A stretch of DNA of 64,000 nt. It comes from JAAYDI01 sp052034005 (lineage in GTDB: Bacteria; Planctomycetota; Planctomycetia; Pirellulales; Pirellulaceae). The notes below the pieces were generated by a model, which was not told the origin of the DNA, searched no databases, and was given only the letters and a program-made list of their open reading frames with translations. Location of the stretch: NCBI GenBank assembly GCA_052034005.1, contig JBPOJB010000029.1, forward strand, positions 1-64,000. The letters are read 5' to 3'. Made by a program: the position numbers and the translations under genes. Below, piece by piece: positions 53,097-62,710 of the stretch. Position 1 is the first letter of the stretch, and each line of letters begins with the position of its first letter.

Positions 53097-54437
53097 ATGA
53101 AAACCCGCATCCAAAACGCCACGGCCGTCATGCCGGACGGGTGTTGCCAGATCTCGCTGATGATCGAAGGGACCACGATCGCAGACATCGACCCGGCCCG
53201 CCAGATCACGGCGGATGTCACGATCGATGCCAAGGGGCTCTACCTGCTGCCCGGCGTGATCGACGAACATGTGCACTTCCGCGAGCCGGGGCTTGCGCAC
53301 AAAGAAGACCTGCCGCACGCGACACGCGCCTGCGCCAAAGGCGGCGTCACCACGTTCTTCGACATGCCCAATACCCGGCCGCCCACCGTGACCGGCACGC
53401 GGCTGGAAGAAAAACTGGCACTGGCGGCCCACCGCAGCCTGGTGAACTACGGGTTCTTCCTGGGCGCCACGCCGGATAACCTGCCGGAACTCCAGGCCGC
53501 CCACCGCACTCCCGGGATCAAGATCTTCATCGGCTCGAGTACCGGAGACCTGCTGGTCAACGACCAGGAGGCGCTGGAGCGGATCTTCGCCCACACGAGG
53601 CTCCCGATCGGCGCGCATTGCGAGGACGAGGCGACGGTGCGCCGCAACGCGGCCCGGTACGCCCGCACCGACCAGGTCGCCGATCACTCGCGGATCCGCG
53701 ACGAGCAGGCGGCGGTGATTGCCACGCGGCGCGCCTGCGAACTGGCCATTCGCCATCGCCATCGACTCCACGTGCTGCATGTGTCGACCGGCGCCGAGGT
53801 GGATCTGCTGGCAGACGCGCACCGGGTCATCACGGGTGAGGTGTGTCCGCACCACCTGCTGTTGAGCACGCACGACTACGACCGGCTGGGTTCCCTGGTG
53901 CAGGTGAACCCGTCGTTGAAGACCGAATCCGACCAGCAGCGGCTCTGGCAAGCGTTGCGGGACGATCATCTCCAGGTCGTGGCGACCGACCACGCGCCCC
54001 ATACGCTGGAAGAGAAGCGGCAGTCCTACCCGCATTCTCCCTCCGGCCTGCCCTCGGTCGAGAACTCGCTCGCGCTGATGCTCACGCAAGTGAACCTGGG
54101 CCGCTGCACGTTGGAGCAGGTGGTGCACTGGATGTGCGCGGCCCCCGCCCGCGTCTGGGACGTGCTTCACAAGGGCGCGATCGTCCGCGGTTTCGACGCG
54201 GACCTGGTGCTGGTGGATCTTCACGAGACGAGGGAAGTGCGTGATGACCAGCAGGAAACCCGATGCGGCTGGAGCCCCTGGCACGGCGAGAAACTGACCG
54301 GCTGGCCGGTGCGCACCTGGGTGCTGGGCCAGGAGGTGTTCTGCGACGGCCGCTTCATCCCGGCCACCCCGGGGCGCGAAGTGCAGTTCGATCACGCCTT
54401 GGGCGGCTACTGGGGCCGCACCACGCTGGTGAACTAG
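53097..54437 (+). CDS. pyrC: Dihydroorotase
   Basis: The 446-residue enzyme shows the dihydroorotase/amidohydrolase set: DEHVHFREPGLAHKEDL (metal HxH and the family motif), FFDMPNTRPP, IKIFIGSSTG, IGAHCEDEA, LHVLHVST, and ATDHAPHTLEEK with the catalytic Asp. It closes carbamoyl aspartate to dihydroorotate in pyrimidine synthesis. carB lies 18 kb away. The gene has its own 259-bp upstream spacer shared with the Pup-like gene on the other strand. Confidence 0.93.
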   Translation: MKTRIQNATAVMPDGCCQISLMIEGTTIADIDPARQITADVTIDAKGLYLLPGVIDEHVHFREPGLAHKEDLPHATRACAKGGVTTFFDMPNTRPPTVTGTRLEEKLALAAHRSLVNYGFFLGATPDNLPELQAAHRTPGIKIFIGSSTGDLLVNDQEALERIFAHTRLPIGAHCEDEATVRRNAARYARTDQVADHSRIRDEQAAVIATRRACELAIRHRHRLHVLHVSTGAEVDLLADAHRVITGEVCPHHLLLSTHDYDRLGSLVQVNPSLKTESDQQRLWQALRDDHLQVVATDHAPHTLEEKRQSYPHSPSGLPSVENSLALMLTQVNLGRCTLEQVVHWMCAAPARVWDVLHKGAIVRGFDADLVLVDLHETREVRDDQQETRCGWSPWHGEKLTGWPVRTWVLGQEVFCDGRFIPATPGREVQFDHALGGYWGRTTLVN

Positions 54438-54456
54438 GCCTCTCGCCTATCCCGCC

Positions 54457-54795
54457 TCACAGCTCGATATTCTTCCGCTTGCCCAGCGCGCGCAGGCTGT
54501 ACTGAAAGAAGGGGAACGGGTAATCGGGGCGCCGCTTGCGGGCATAGCTGAACGACGCGTACACATAGGAGACCGGGAGCGTGTTGTCGGCGACCAGCTC
54601 CACGACATGATCGATATAGCTTATCTCGTCGGGGCGCGTGGCTTTGAGGCCTTTGGTCAGCATTTCGTGCAGCGCACTGATGTTCACGCGGCCCGTCTTG
54701 GTCACCACGCTGTTGCCGCCGGCCGCCGATGCCTCATCCTGTATCGGACCGGTCACCAGGATCGCCACGGCGAGCGCCATTAGGATCCGTTTCAT
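54457..54795 (-). CDS. Small secreted protein of unknown function
   Basis: The 112-residue protein has a signal peptide (MKRILMALAVAILVTGPIQDEASAAGG). Its compact helical domain includes ISALHEMLTKGLKATRPDEI, DHVVELVADNTLPVSYVYAS and YARKRRPDYPFPFFQYSLRAL. I do not know a named family for it. A GGAGG site lies close before the ATG at 54793-54795. It converges on pyrC with a 19-base gap. Confidence 0.65.
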   Translation of the reverse strand: MKRILMALAVAILVTGPIQDEASAAGGNSVVTKTGRVNISALHEMLTKGLKATRPDEISYIDHVVELVADNTLPVSYVYASFSYARKRRPDYPFPFFQYSLRALGKRKNIEL

Positions 54796-54922
54796 GCGTT
54801 TTGCCTCCGAGCGCACTGGTACCACTGACGTGAAGAGGAGGGACTTGTACCGGATCCGATCCGGCCGGGCAAGAGCAGTTTCCAAGTGGACCGGAGGCGC
54901 GCGTTCTGTCATCCTGAAGCAC

Positions 54923-57337
54923 ATGAGCCGTCATCGCAGCACTCCACCGCCGCCTTCCCCCCAGCCGCTGTTGCGCGCGGCAGGCCGGGCGGTTGCCCGG
55001 CTGCAGCAGGCGCTCGAGGCGGACGGCCAGCCCGCGGGCGGCCAAACCGGGTTGCTGTGGGCGTTTGCCATGCTGGCGTCGCGCGGTGGGCAGGCAGGCC
55101 GCGGCCCGGTGCGCGGGGGTCGTCTGAGCGACCTGTGCGCGGAGATCGACCGGGCGTGTACCCGGTCGGAGGGCGTTCGGCAGGCGGTCGCCGAGCTGGA
55201 GGCCCTGTGTGTGCCGGGGAATATCGAACGGCTGTTGCAGGCGGCGCCTGGATCTGCCGAAGGCGATTTTCGTTGGGCCTACCTGCTGGAGGCGCTCTGG
55301 GCGGCCAGCGACGCGCGGCGGCGGCGGCGACACGGCGGTTACTTCACGCCCTGCGAGATCGTCCGGTTCATCGTCCGGAGCGTCGACCAGCTCCTGCGCG
55401 ACGAGCTGGACCTGGCGGGCGGCCTGACCTGCGAAGACCCGCTGCCGGCGGTGGTGGATCCGGCCTGTGGGAGCGGCGCCTTCCTGCTCGGCGTGGCGCA
55501 CCACGTTCGCGAGATGTGCACGGCGGCGGGCGGCGCGCCGTGTTGGCGGCACATGGCCCAGGATATCCTGCCGGGCCGCCTGGCGGGCATCGACATCATG
55601 CCCGCGTGCTGCGGCGCGACGGAGATCCTGCTCGAAAGCCTGCTCGCCACGCGCTGGTCCGCTCACTGTGGGAACATCCTGGACGACGTCGACTTCGCGC
55701 GGACTCTGTTCGCCGGCCGCTTGCCGGTCATCCTCGGCAATCCGCCCTATGCGAACTTCGGCCGACTCAATCGGGGCGGCTGGATCCTGGAGCAGCTTGC
55801 AGCCTATAAGACCGGGCTGGGCGAGAAGAAGCACAACCTGGACGACGACTTCATCAAGTTCCTGCGGTGGGCTCAATACTGGATCGACCGGGCCGGGTGC
55901 GGCATCCTGGCGATGATCACCAACAACACCTATCTGAGCGGATTGACGCACCGCCAAATGCGCGCGTCGCTGGCCATGACGTTCGACCGGATCTACCTGC
56001 TGGACCTGCACGGAGACGCCCGGAAGCGCGAGCGGACTCCGGCCGGAGATGCGGATGAGAACGTGTTTGACATTCAGAAGGGCGTGGCGATCGGCGTGTT
56101 TCTGAAGCGTCGGTCCGGTCGGCTGTGGGCGGAGGGCCGGGTCCGCCATGCCGACCTGTGGGGCACGCGGTCCGAGAAGCTCCGGCAGTTGGAACGGATC
56201 GATCTCGCGCAGTTGCCGGGACTGCCGTGGCCGCTGCCCGAGCCCTTTTTCTTCTTCGTGCCGCGTCAGGACGCCGATCAGGATGCCTACCTGCGCTGGC
56301 CGCGATTGGACCAGGTCTTCCTGCAGCACGTGTCGGGGGTGCAGACCAAGTGCGATCGGCTGTTCGTGGGATTCACGCGCGAGGAAGTCGCGCGGCGGAT
56401 GCACGCCTGCCTGGGCGACGCGGCGCGCGGCTGTTTCGCCGCCGATCTGCCGGCCTGGTTGCGGAGGAGACTGCCGGGCGTGCCGTTCGATGCGCGACAT
56501 ATCCGCCCGTACATGGTGGCGCCCTGGGACGTGCGCTGGATCTACTACGACCCTCGCCTGCTGGGCCGTGCGCGCGAGCGGGTGATGCGCCAACTCGACG
56601 GTCAGAACACGGCGCTGGTGTTCATGCGGCAAGCTACCGGCCCGGAACCCTATGACCATTTCCTCGCCACGCGCGTACTCGTGTCGGACCGCGTGTTCTA
56701 CAGCGCCCATGGCGCTCCGTTTGTCGCGCCGCTGTTCGTCACCGAATCCGATGGCCGAAGCTCGAACCTCACGCCGAGCTTCCGGGAGGAACTCCAACGG
56801 CGTCTTGGAGTACGGTGGAATGATGAGCCGTCGATCGCGCCGGCCGGGTCGTCGGTCGGATCGGTGGACGTCTTCCACTGGCTCTACGCGGTCGTGCACA
56901 GCCCGCGCTATCGGCGACGCTATCACAGGCTGCTGAGCATCGACTTCCCGCGCATCCCCTGGCCCGACGATCTCCGAGCGTTCCATGCCCTGGCTCGAAT
57001 TGGCGAAGTCCTCGCGGACGCTCACTGCCGCGTGGCGAGCGCCGACGGGCCTCCGGGCCCACATGCCGTCGCGGGCGGGTCGCCCGACGCGCCCGCCCGC
57101 CTGGCCGATAAGGAGATCCGCCAGTTCCGGATCGGGGGCTACGCCGTGGTGCACCGCTGGCTGCAGCAGCGCAGAACGCGCACGCTCAACGAGGAAGACC
57201 AGCGACACCTGCAACGCGTGGTCGACACGATCCAGACCACGATCCGGCAACTGCCCGCCATCGATCGCATCCTGCGGTGGCAGGAAGATGGTCCGGGCCC
57301 ATGGGGCGGATGCGACCCGCATGTTCCACGTATCTGA
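54923..57337 (+). CDS. Solitary N6-adenine DNA methyltransferase, type ISP-like
   Basis: The 804-residue protein has the SAM motif DPACGSGAFLLG (179-190) and the N6-adenine motif LGNPPYANFG (NPPY 273-276). A C-terminal region resembles the type ISP/LlaBIII specificity domain (VSGVQTKCDRLFVGFTREEV, FDARHIRPYMVAPWDVRWIYYDP, VFMRQATG, VDVFHWLYAVVHSPRYR). It would methylate adenine in a specific DNA site. True type ISP enzymes also carry N-terminal nuclease and helicase domains in one chain. Here only a ~130-residue helical N-terminus is present, and no nuclease or helicase gene adjoins. It may be an orphan methyltransferase or part of a dismantled system. Confidence 0.85.
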   Translation: MSRHRSTPPPPSPQPLLRAAGRAVARLQQALEADGQPAGGQTGLLWAFAMLASRGGQAGRGPVRGGRLSDLCAEIDRACTRSEGVRQAVAELEALCVPGNIERLLQAAPGSAEGDFRWAYLLEALWAASDARRRRRHGGYFTPCEIVRFIVRSVDQLLRDELDLAGGLTCEDPLPAVVDPACGSGAFLLGVAHHVREMCTAAGGAPCWRHMAQDILPGRLAGIDIMPACCGATEILLESLLATRWSAHCGNILDDVDFARTLFAGRLPVILGNPPYANFGRLNRGGWILEQLAAYKTGLGEKKHNLDDDFIKFLRWAQYWIDRAGCGILAMITNNTYLSGLTHRQMRASLAMTFDRIYLLDLHGDARKRERTPAGDADENVFDIQKGVAIGVFLKRRSGRLWAEGRVRHADLWGTRSEKLRQLERIDLAQLPGLPWPLPEPFFFFVPRQDADQDAYLRWPRLDQVFLQHVSGVQTKCDRLFVGFTREEVARRMHACLGDAARGCFAADLPAWLRRRLPGVPFDARHIRPYMVAPWDVRWIYYDPRLLGRARERVMRQLDGQNTALVFMRQATGPEPYDHFLATRVLVSDRVFYSAHGAPFVAPLFVTESDGRSSNLTPSFREELQRRLGVRWNDEPSIAPAGSSVGSVDVFHWLYAVVHSPRYRRRYHRLLSIDFPRIPWPDDLRAFHALARIGEVLADAHCRVASADGPPGPHAVAGGSPDAPARLADKEIRQFRIGGYAVVHRWLQQRRTRTLNEEDQRHLQRVVDTIQTTIRQLPAIDRILRWQEDGPGPWGGCDPHVPRI

Positions 57338-57364
57338 TGATTGGGCCCTCGCCGCGTATCCCGC

Positions 57365-58555
57365 TCACAACACGGCCTTGATCGCCTCGCACAACCGGTC
57401 CATGTTCGCGGCAGTCATGCCGGCGACGTTGATGCGCCCGCTGCGCACCATGTAGACCGCATAGTCGTTGCGAAGCGTGTCGACTTGTTCCGGCGAGATC
57501 CCGGAGAACGAGAACATGCCGCGCTGGCGCGTGATGAACGAGAAGTCGCGCGCGACGCCCTTGGCCCGCAGGGTATCGACGAACAGTTGCCGCATCCCCG
57601 CGATGCGATCGCGCATGGCCTGGACATCCAGGCGCCACCTGGCGTACAGGTCGGGGTCGCCGAGGATCATGGCGACAATCGCGCCGCCATGTTTCGGCGG
57701 GTTGCTGTAGTTGGTGCGGATGCAGATCTTGAGATGGCTCAGCCCGATCTGCGCGGTTTCTTCGGTCGGGGCGACAAGGGTGAGCGCCCCGACGCGCTCG
57801 TTATAGAGTCCGAAGTTCTTGGAGAACGAGCTGCAGGCAAGCAGTTCCGGGCAGACCTCGACCAGCTGCTGCAGTCCAGCCCGGTCCTGCTCCAGGCCCT
57901 CGGCGAACCCTTGGTAGGCGAAATCGACCAGCGGCAGGATCCGGCGCCGCTGGAGTACGGCGGCGATCTGGCGCCACTGGTGCGGCGTCGGGTCGATGCC
58001 CGTGGGATTGTGGCACGAGGCGTGCAGGCACACGGCATCGCCGGAGGGGATCTGTTCGAGGGCCGCCAGCAAGCCCGCCATATCCAAGCCGGTGCCCGCC
58101 GCGTCGATGTAGGGATAGGTGTCGACCTGCAGGCCGGCCGCCTGGAAGACGCTCGTATGGTTGACCCAGGTCGGGGTGCTGACCCAGACGCGCCGGCCGT
58201 CGAGCTTCTGGTGGAAGAAATCGGCCGCCACGCGCAGCGCCCCGGTGCCGCCCGGTGTCTGAGCCGTTACCGCCCGCCGCTGGGCGATGATCGGATGGTC
58301 GGCCCCCAGCAGCAGCTCGCGCACATGCTGGCCGTATTCCGGGAGCCCGTCGATGCTCAGGTAGCTCTTGTTCGTCTCCTCGGCCAGCAGGCGGCGCTCG
58401 GCTTCCTTGACGACGTCCAGCACCGGTGTCTTCCCGGACGCGTCCTGGTATACGCCCACGGACAAATTGATCTTGTCCGGGCGCGGGTCTTTCTTGAACG
58501 CCTCGCCCAGGCCGAGGATCGGGTCGGGGGGAGCCATCTGCAGCTTCTCGAGCAT
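57365..58555 (-). CDS. Class I aspartate/aromatic aminotransferase
   Basis: The 396-residue PLP enzyme belongs to the AspC/TyrB subgroup. It has DKINLSVGVYQDASGKTPVL, PGGTGALRVAADFF, HASCHNPTGIDPT, VDFAYQGFAEGLEQDR, the PLP lysine K246 in CSSFSKNFGLYNERVG, and a C-terminal substrate-arginine region (MVRSGRINVAGM). It transfers amino groups between aspartate or aromatic amino acids and 2-oxoacids. Sequence alone does not choose between aspC and tyrB. A GGAGGAAGG site precedes the ATG. It converges on the methyltransferase gene. Confidence 0.92.
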   Translation of the reverse strand: MLEKLQMAPPDPILGLGEAFKKDPRPDKINLSVGVYQDASGKTPVLDVVKEAERRLLAEETNKSYLSIDGLPEYGQHVRELLLGADHPIIAQRRAVTAQTPGGTGALRVAADFFHQKLDGRRVWVSTPTWVNHTSVFQAAGLQVDTYPYIDAAGTGLDMAGLLAALEQIPSGDAVCLHASCHNPTGIDPTPHQWRQIAAVLQRRRILPLVDFAYQGFAEGLEQDRAGLQQLVEVCPELLACSSFSKNFGLYNERVGALTLVAPTEETAQIGLSHLKICIRTNYSNPPKHGGAIVAMILGDPDLYARWRLDVQAMRDRIAGMRQLFVDTLRAKGVARDFSFITRQRGMFSFSGISPEQVDTLRNDYAVYMVRSGRINVAGMTAANMDRLCEAIKAVL

Positions 58556-58658
58556 GGGTGTGCACCTTCCTCCATCGAGTTGCCACCCGCCAAGGCCGGG
58601 TGGCGGCGCCGTAGGACGGCCTGCATCATACTGGCGCCGCCGGGCGGACCATAGTCCG

Positions 58659-61600
58659 CTACTTGTCCTCCGGCTTGATCCCGAACCCGCTGCGATCCGG
58701 GTAGGCTGGTCGGGCAGGCGCCCGGTAGGGGTGCTCGTTCAGCTCGCTCAGGATGTGGTTGATCGCGGCGTCCAACTGCGGTTCCTCCCCGCTGGCCAGC
58801 CGGCCCGGATCATCGATCACGTCGATATCCGGGTCCACGCCGTGCCCTTCGATGCCCCACGTGCCGTCCTTCTTGTAATAGGCGAACGTGGGGACGGTGA
58901 CGCGGCTGCCGTCGATCAGGCCCGGGTTGCCGGATATGCCGACCAGGCCGCCCCAGGTGCGGCGGCCGACGAGTTTGCCCAGGCCGGCCTGCCGGAACAG
59001 AGCGGGGAACATATCGCCGCCCGAGCCGGCCAGCCCGTTGATCAGCATGCACTTGGGGCCGTGATGCGCGTCGGGCGGCCAGGTCATGTCCCGCCCGTCT
59101 CGGCGCGCCCAGTAGTTGGTGACCGGCCGATTCAGCAGCTCGATGAACCGCGTGGGGATCTGCCCGCCGCCGTTCCAGCGATCGTCGATGATCAGCGCCT
59201 CCTTGGCGAGCTGGCCATGGAGCTGTCGGTACAGGTCGTTCTGCCCGTTGATGCCGGTGTCCGGCACGTAGATGTAGCCCACGCGGCCGCCCGTCTTCTC
59301 CTCCACATACTTGCGGTTCCGCTCAATCCACTGCCGGTATCGCAATTCGGAGTCGCTGCGCAGCAACGTGACCACCACGTCCCGGTCCTCCTTGCCGCTC
59401 TTGGGCTCCGTGCTCACCGTCAGGACCACGGTAGTGCCGGCCAGGTCCTGCATGGCGGCCCACGGGTCACGTTCCGTCGTCACCGGCACGCGATTGACGG
59501 CCAGCAAGTAGTCGCCCTCCTTGACCCCCGCTTGCCGCACCGGGTTGCGCGCGTCGAGGTCCCAGGCGGCACCTTCGTAGAACTTCACGATCTTGTACGC
59601 GTCCTGCTCGCGGACGAATTCGCACCCCAGCGACCCGGCACTCGGACGCTGATCCGGACCGCCCTCGCGGCCCATGTAGTACGCGTGACCCACGTTCAGC
59701 TCGGAGATCATCTCCGAAATCACGTAGCCCACGTCCTCCCGCGCCACGCAGTCCTCCAGCATCTTCTCGTACTGGCTACGCACCGCCGACCAATTCACGC
59801 CGTGCATGTTCGGATCGTAGAAGAAGTCGCGCTCGATCCGCCACGCGTCCGTGAACAACTGCTTCCACTCCTCGCGCGGATCGACCACCTGGTTCATGTT
59901 GCCCGTGGATACCGGCGACGGCTTCGCGCCCGGTGCGGCGTCCAGGATGAGCAACTGCCTGCCTTGCGCGACCAGCAGTTTCTTGCCGTCGGCGGACATC
60001 GAGAACTGGTTGGCGCCCGGGAACACCGGCTTCTCGGTCTTGGATTCATCGTTCAGATCGAACAGCATGATGGTCGGCGGTTCCTCGACCCCGCGGATCC
60101 CGCGCCGCGCGTAGATCAACTGACCACCCGCATTGACACACAACCCAGAGAAGTTGCCCGGCTTGACCGGCAGGCTGAACGCGCGCAACAGCATCCCGTC
60201 CAGCTCGATCGGCAGCGACTTGGGCTCCTCTTTCTTGGGCTCCTCCTTCTTCACCTCTTCCGGCTTCGGCTCTTCCTTTTTGGGCTCCTCAGGTTTGGGT
60301 TCTTCAGGCTTGGGTTCTTCAGGCTTGGGCTCTTCAGGTTTGGGTTCTTCCTTCTTGGGTTCCTCGGGCTTGGGTTCTTCGGGCTTCGGCTCTTCCTTAT
60401 TGGGCTCTTCAGGTTTGGGTTCTTCCTTCTTAGGTTCCTCGGGCTTAGGTTCCTCGGGCTTGGGTTCTTCGGGCTTGGGTTCTTCCTTTTTGGGCTCCTC
60501 GGGTTTGGGTTCTTCCTTCTTGGGTTCCTCGGGCTTGGGCTCTTCCTTTTTAGGCTCCTCGGGTTTGGGTTCTTCCTTCTTAGGTTCTTCTTTTTTCTTT
60601 TCCTCGCTGATGGGTGCTTCGTCGCTCTTGGGCAGGTAGGGGTTCTTCACGTCCGCGCGCAAGGGCATGGCGGCCAGCAGTTCGGTATTGCCGTAGATGA
60701 AGGTTGTTCCGAGGTCTTCGTACAGGGGCGGGCCGAACTGACGGCTGCTCGAGAAGAACAGGTATTCCCCTTTGCGATCGAACGTGACGGACGACACGGC
60801 GAACATCCCGTCGGTAACCTGCTGTTTATTGCCGGTTTTGAGTTCGTAGAGCCAGATGGAGGGGAGCCCGATTTTATCGTCGGCTCGCTTGGTGTACGCC
60901 ATCCAGGTCGAGTCGTGTGACCAGCTCGGCGAGAGCCGCTCGGCCCACGGGTCCTGATCGACGACGGCGGTCTGGCCGCTTTCGATCGTATGGAGGAACA
61001 GTTTGCCCGTCTTGTCGACGAACGTGATGTGCTTGGAATCAGGAGACCACGACGTCGAGTACCGGAAGACCTGGCCGTCATTGGTCAACCGCCGGGTTTC
61101 CCCCTTGCCGTCCGACTGCTTGATGTACAGTTCGTATTCGCCCGTGAGGTCGGCCAGGTAGGCGATCCAACGTCCGTCCGGGCTCCAGCTCGGATCCCGC
61201 TCGGCCACGCCGCTGGTGCGCGTCATGTTGCGCGGCGAACCGTTCTTGGCGGGCAGCGACCAGAGGTCGCCCCGGGCTTCCACGACCACGCGCGCGCCGG
61301 TCGGGGAGAGGTCTGCGCCGGCGATGTTCTCCGCCGCATTGACCGTCCGCGGCATGATCGTGGGCCGGTCACCCGGGATCGTGACCTCGACTGCCCTCGA
61401 CTGGCCGGACTCCAGGTCGAGCAACTGCAATTGGGCGCCGAGCTGGAAGACGATTTCCCCCTGCCCGTGATCGCCCGGCCCGATCGACGGCCACTTCACG
61501 TCGTACTCGCGGAAGTGCGTGATTTGCTGCCGGGCGCCCGTAGCCGTTTCATAGACCCAGATGTTCAACCGGTGGTCCTCGCCGGCATCGCACAGGTAGT

Positions 61601-62324
61601 ACACGTTCTGGCCGTGCCACATCGGGATGCTGTCGGTCCCCTCCCACTCCGTGATGCGTTGAGCGGTCTTGGTGTTCAGGTTGAAGAGCCAGATGTCCGA
61701 CGCCATGCCCCCGCGATAGCGCTTCCAGGTGCGCGTGTCGGTGCTGTACGGCGTGAACGCCAACCACTGGCCATCCGGACTGATCGCCCCGTTGTCTCCA
61801 TAGACGATCGGCACTTGGACGGGCAGCGGGTTTTTCTCGGACACAATGAACATCTGGTTCATGCGCGCCAGCCCGGAAAAACCGTTGGTCGTGAACAGCA
61901 AAGCGCCGTCCGGGGTCCAGTCGCACAGCACCTTGCCGGCCGGATGATAAGTCAGCCGTTGCGGCACACCACCCTTGATCGAGATCGTGTAGATGTCGCG
62001 CGCCCCATCGTAATTGCCGACAAAGGCGATCGTCTCCCCGTCAGGACTGAACCGGGGCGATGACTCGAACCCCTCCGGACTGGTCAGCGGGACCGCTTCG
62101 CCCCCGGCACGCGACACCAACCACAGATTGTTCGCATACGAGAATACGATGTGCGATTGGCTGACGTCGGGATACCGCAACATGCTGCCCACCGGCTTCA
62201 CCTCGGCACGTGCCGTCCCGGCGGCCAGCGCCAGCCACAAGGCCAGACCGGTCGCCCATACCATGCTCGGCCCGCGGCAGGTCGTAACCGGCCGGATTCG
62301 AATCGTCGCAGTTCTCGTAGTCAT
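58659..62324 (-). CDS. Tricorn protease homologue with Lys-Glu-Pro repeat linker
   Basis: The 1221-residue protein has a signal peptide (VWATGLALWLALAAGTARA) and two beta-propeller blocks of TolB/WD40-like blades. A PDZ domain (AGVKEGDYLLAVNRVPV) and a C-terminal tail-specific protease domain follow: LNVGHAYYMG with the likely His, IIDDRWNGGGQIP, and NGLAGSGGDMFPALFR with the nucleophilic Ser in GSGGD. Tricorn degrades peptides released by proteasomes or other proteases. Between the propellers and the rest lies ~130 residues of near-perfect KKEEPKPEEP repeats (DNA 60215-60606), a charged flexible linker. An ATG at 62322-62324 follows a GAAGAGG site. Confidence 0.92.
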   Translation of the reverse strand: MTTRTATIRIRPVTTCRGPSMVWATGLALWLALAAGTARAEVKPVGSMLRYPDVSQSHIVFSYANNLWLVSRAGGEAVPLTSPEGFESSPRFSPDGETIAFVGNYDGARDIYTISIKGGVPQRLTYHPAGKVLCDWTPDGALLFTTNGFSGLARMNQMFIVSEKNPLPVQVPIVYGDNGAISPDGQWLAFTPYSTDTRTWKRYRGGMASDIWLFNLNTKTAQRITEWEGTDSIPMWHGQNVYYLCDAGEDHRLNIWVYETATGARQQITHFREYDVKWPSIGPGDHGQGEIVFQLGAQLQLLDLESGQSRAVEVTIPGDRPTIMPRTVNAAENIAGADLSPTGARVVVEARGDLWSLPAKNGSPRNMTRTSGVAERDPSWSPDGRWIAYLADLTGEYELYIKQSDGKGETRRLTNDGQVFRYSTSWSPDSKHITFVDKTGKLFLHTIESGQTAVVDQDPWAERLSPSWSHDSTWMAYTKRADDKIGLPSIWLYELKTGNKQQVTDGMFAVSSVTFDRKGEYLFFSSSRQFGPPLYEDLGTTFIYGNTELLAAMPLRADVKNPYLPKSDEAPISEEKKKEEPKKEEPKPEEPKKEEPKPEEPKKEEPKPEEPKKEEPKPEEPKPEEPKPEEPKKEEPKPEEPNKEEPKPEEPKPEEPKKEEPKPEEPKPEEPKPEEPKPEEPKKEEPKPEEVKKEEPKKEEPKSLPIELDGMLLRAFSLPVKPGNFSGLCVNAGGQLIYARRGIRGVEEPPTIMLFDLNDESKTEKPVFPGANQFSMSADGKKLLVAQGRQLLILDAAPGAKPSPVSTGNMNQVVDPREEWKQLFTDAWRIERDFFYDPNMHGVNWSAVRSQYEKMLEDCVAREDVGYVISEMISELNVGHAYYMGREGGPDQRPSAGSLGCEFVREQDAYKIVKFYEGAAWDLDARNPVRQAGVKEGDYLLAVNRVPVTTERDPWAAMQDLAGTTVVLTVSTEPKSGKEDRDVVVTLLRSDSELRYRQWIERNRKYVEEKTGGRVGYIYVPDTGINGQNDLYRQLHGQLAKEALIIDDRWNGGGQIPTRFIELLNRPVTNYWARRDGRDMTWPPDAHHGPKCMLINGLAGSGGDMFPALFRQAGLGKLVGRRTWGGLVGISGNPGLIDGSRVTVPTFAYYKKDGTWGIEGHGVDPDIDVIDDPGRLASGEEPQLDAAINHILSELNEHPYRAPARPAYPDRSGFGIKPEDK
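60215..60606 (-). repeat. Coding Lys-Glu-Pro tandem repeat in the tricorn gene
   Basis: This in-frame stretch encodes KKEEPKPEEP units and variants (EPKPEEPNKEEP once). At the DNA level short, near-identical 15-30-base units alternate with silent changes, so the array is prone to slippage and copy-number change. Confidence 0.9.
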
Positions 62325-62545
62325 CAGCGAAACCTCTTCAGTGTTGGTGGAACAAAGAACCGCCGGCGCGCTCGGCAACGCGTGAAAAAGATCTGTTGCC
62401 GAACAGCGGCCCGGTCCTGAAAAAAACCATGTCGGTGCCTGCAGAAAGGCGGAGAGACGGTGGTCGTACGCGCGTCGCACCCATCCCGAGACCGGTCGAT
62501 CGGGAACTGGGGCTCGCCCGATACCACCCGAACATGGGGCTTCAA

Positions 62546-62576
62546 AAAATATTGCGTATTCTTCCTAATTTGTCAA
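62546..62576 (-). promoter_or_regulatory. Candidate promoter upstream of the tricorn gene
   Basis: On the minus strand a perfect TTGACA (62571-62576) is followed in an AT-rich patch by TATTTT (62546-62551). The 19-base spacing is longer than ideal. Transcription would start ~215 bases before the tricorn start. Confidence 0.35.
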
Positions 62577-62710
62577 TGAGCGCAAGCACGATCAATGAGG
62601 GTCTTCTGAGCACGGTCAACGAGGGACAGATGGCCGGGTGAGACAAGGCGCGAGTACCGATGGCTTCTTCTCTGCCCGATCGTTGGATGCAACCGAAACC
62701 AGAGAACAGA

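Noticed and set aside
60215..60606. Regular short repeats that could suggest a CRISPR array
   Set aside because: There are no unique spacers and no cas genes. The repeats are in-frame coding units of the tricorn protein.
58368..60920. Long plus-strand frame across the aminotransferase and tricorn genes
   Set aside because: It spans the ends of two well-supported minus-strand genes and includes a Phe/Leu/Gly-rich stretch produced by the reverse of the Lys-Glu-Pro repeat.
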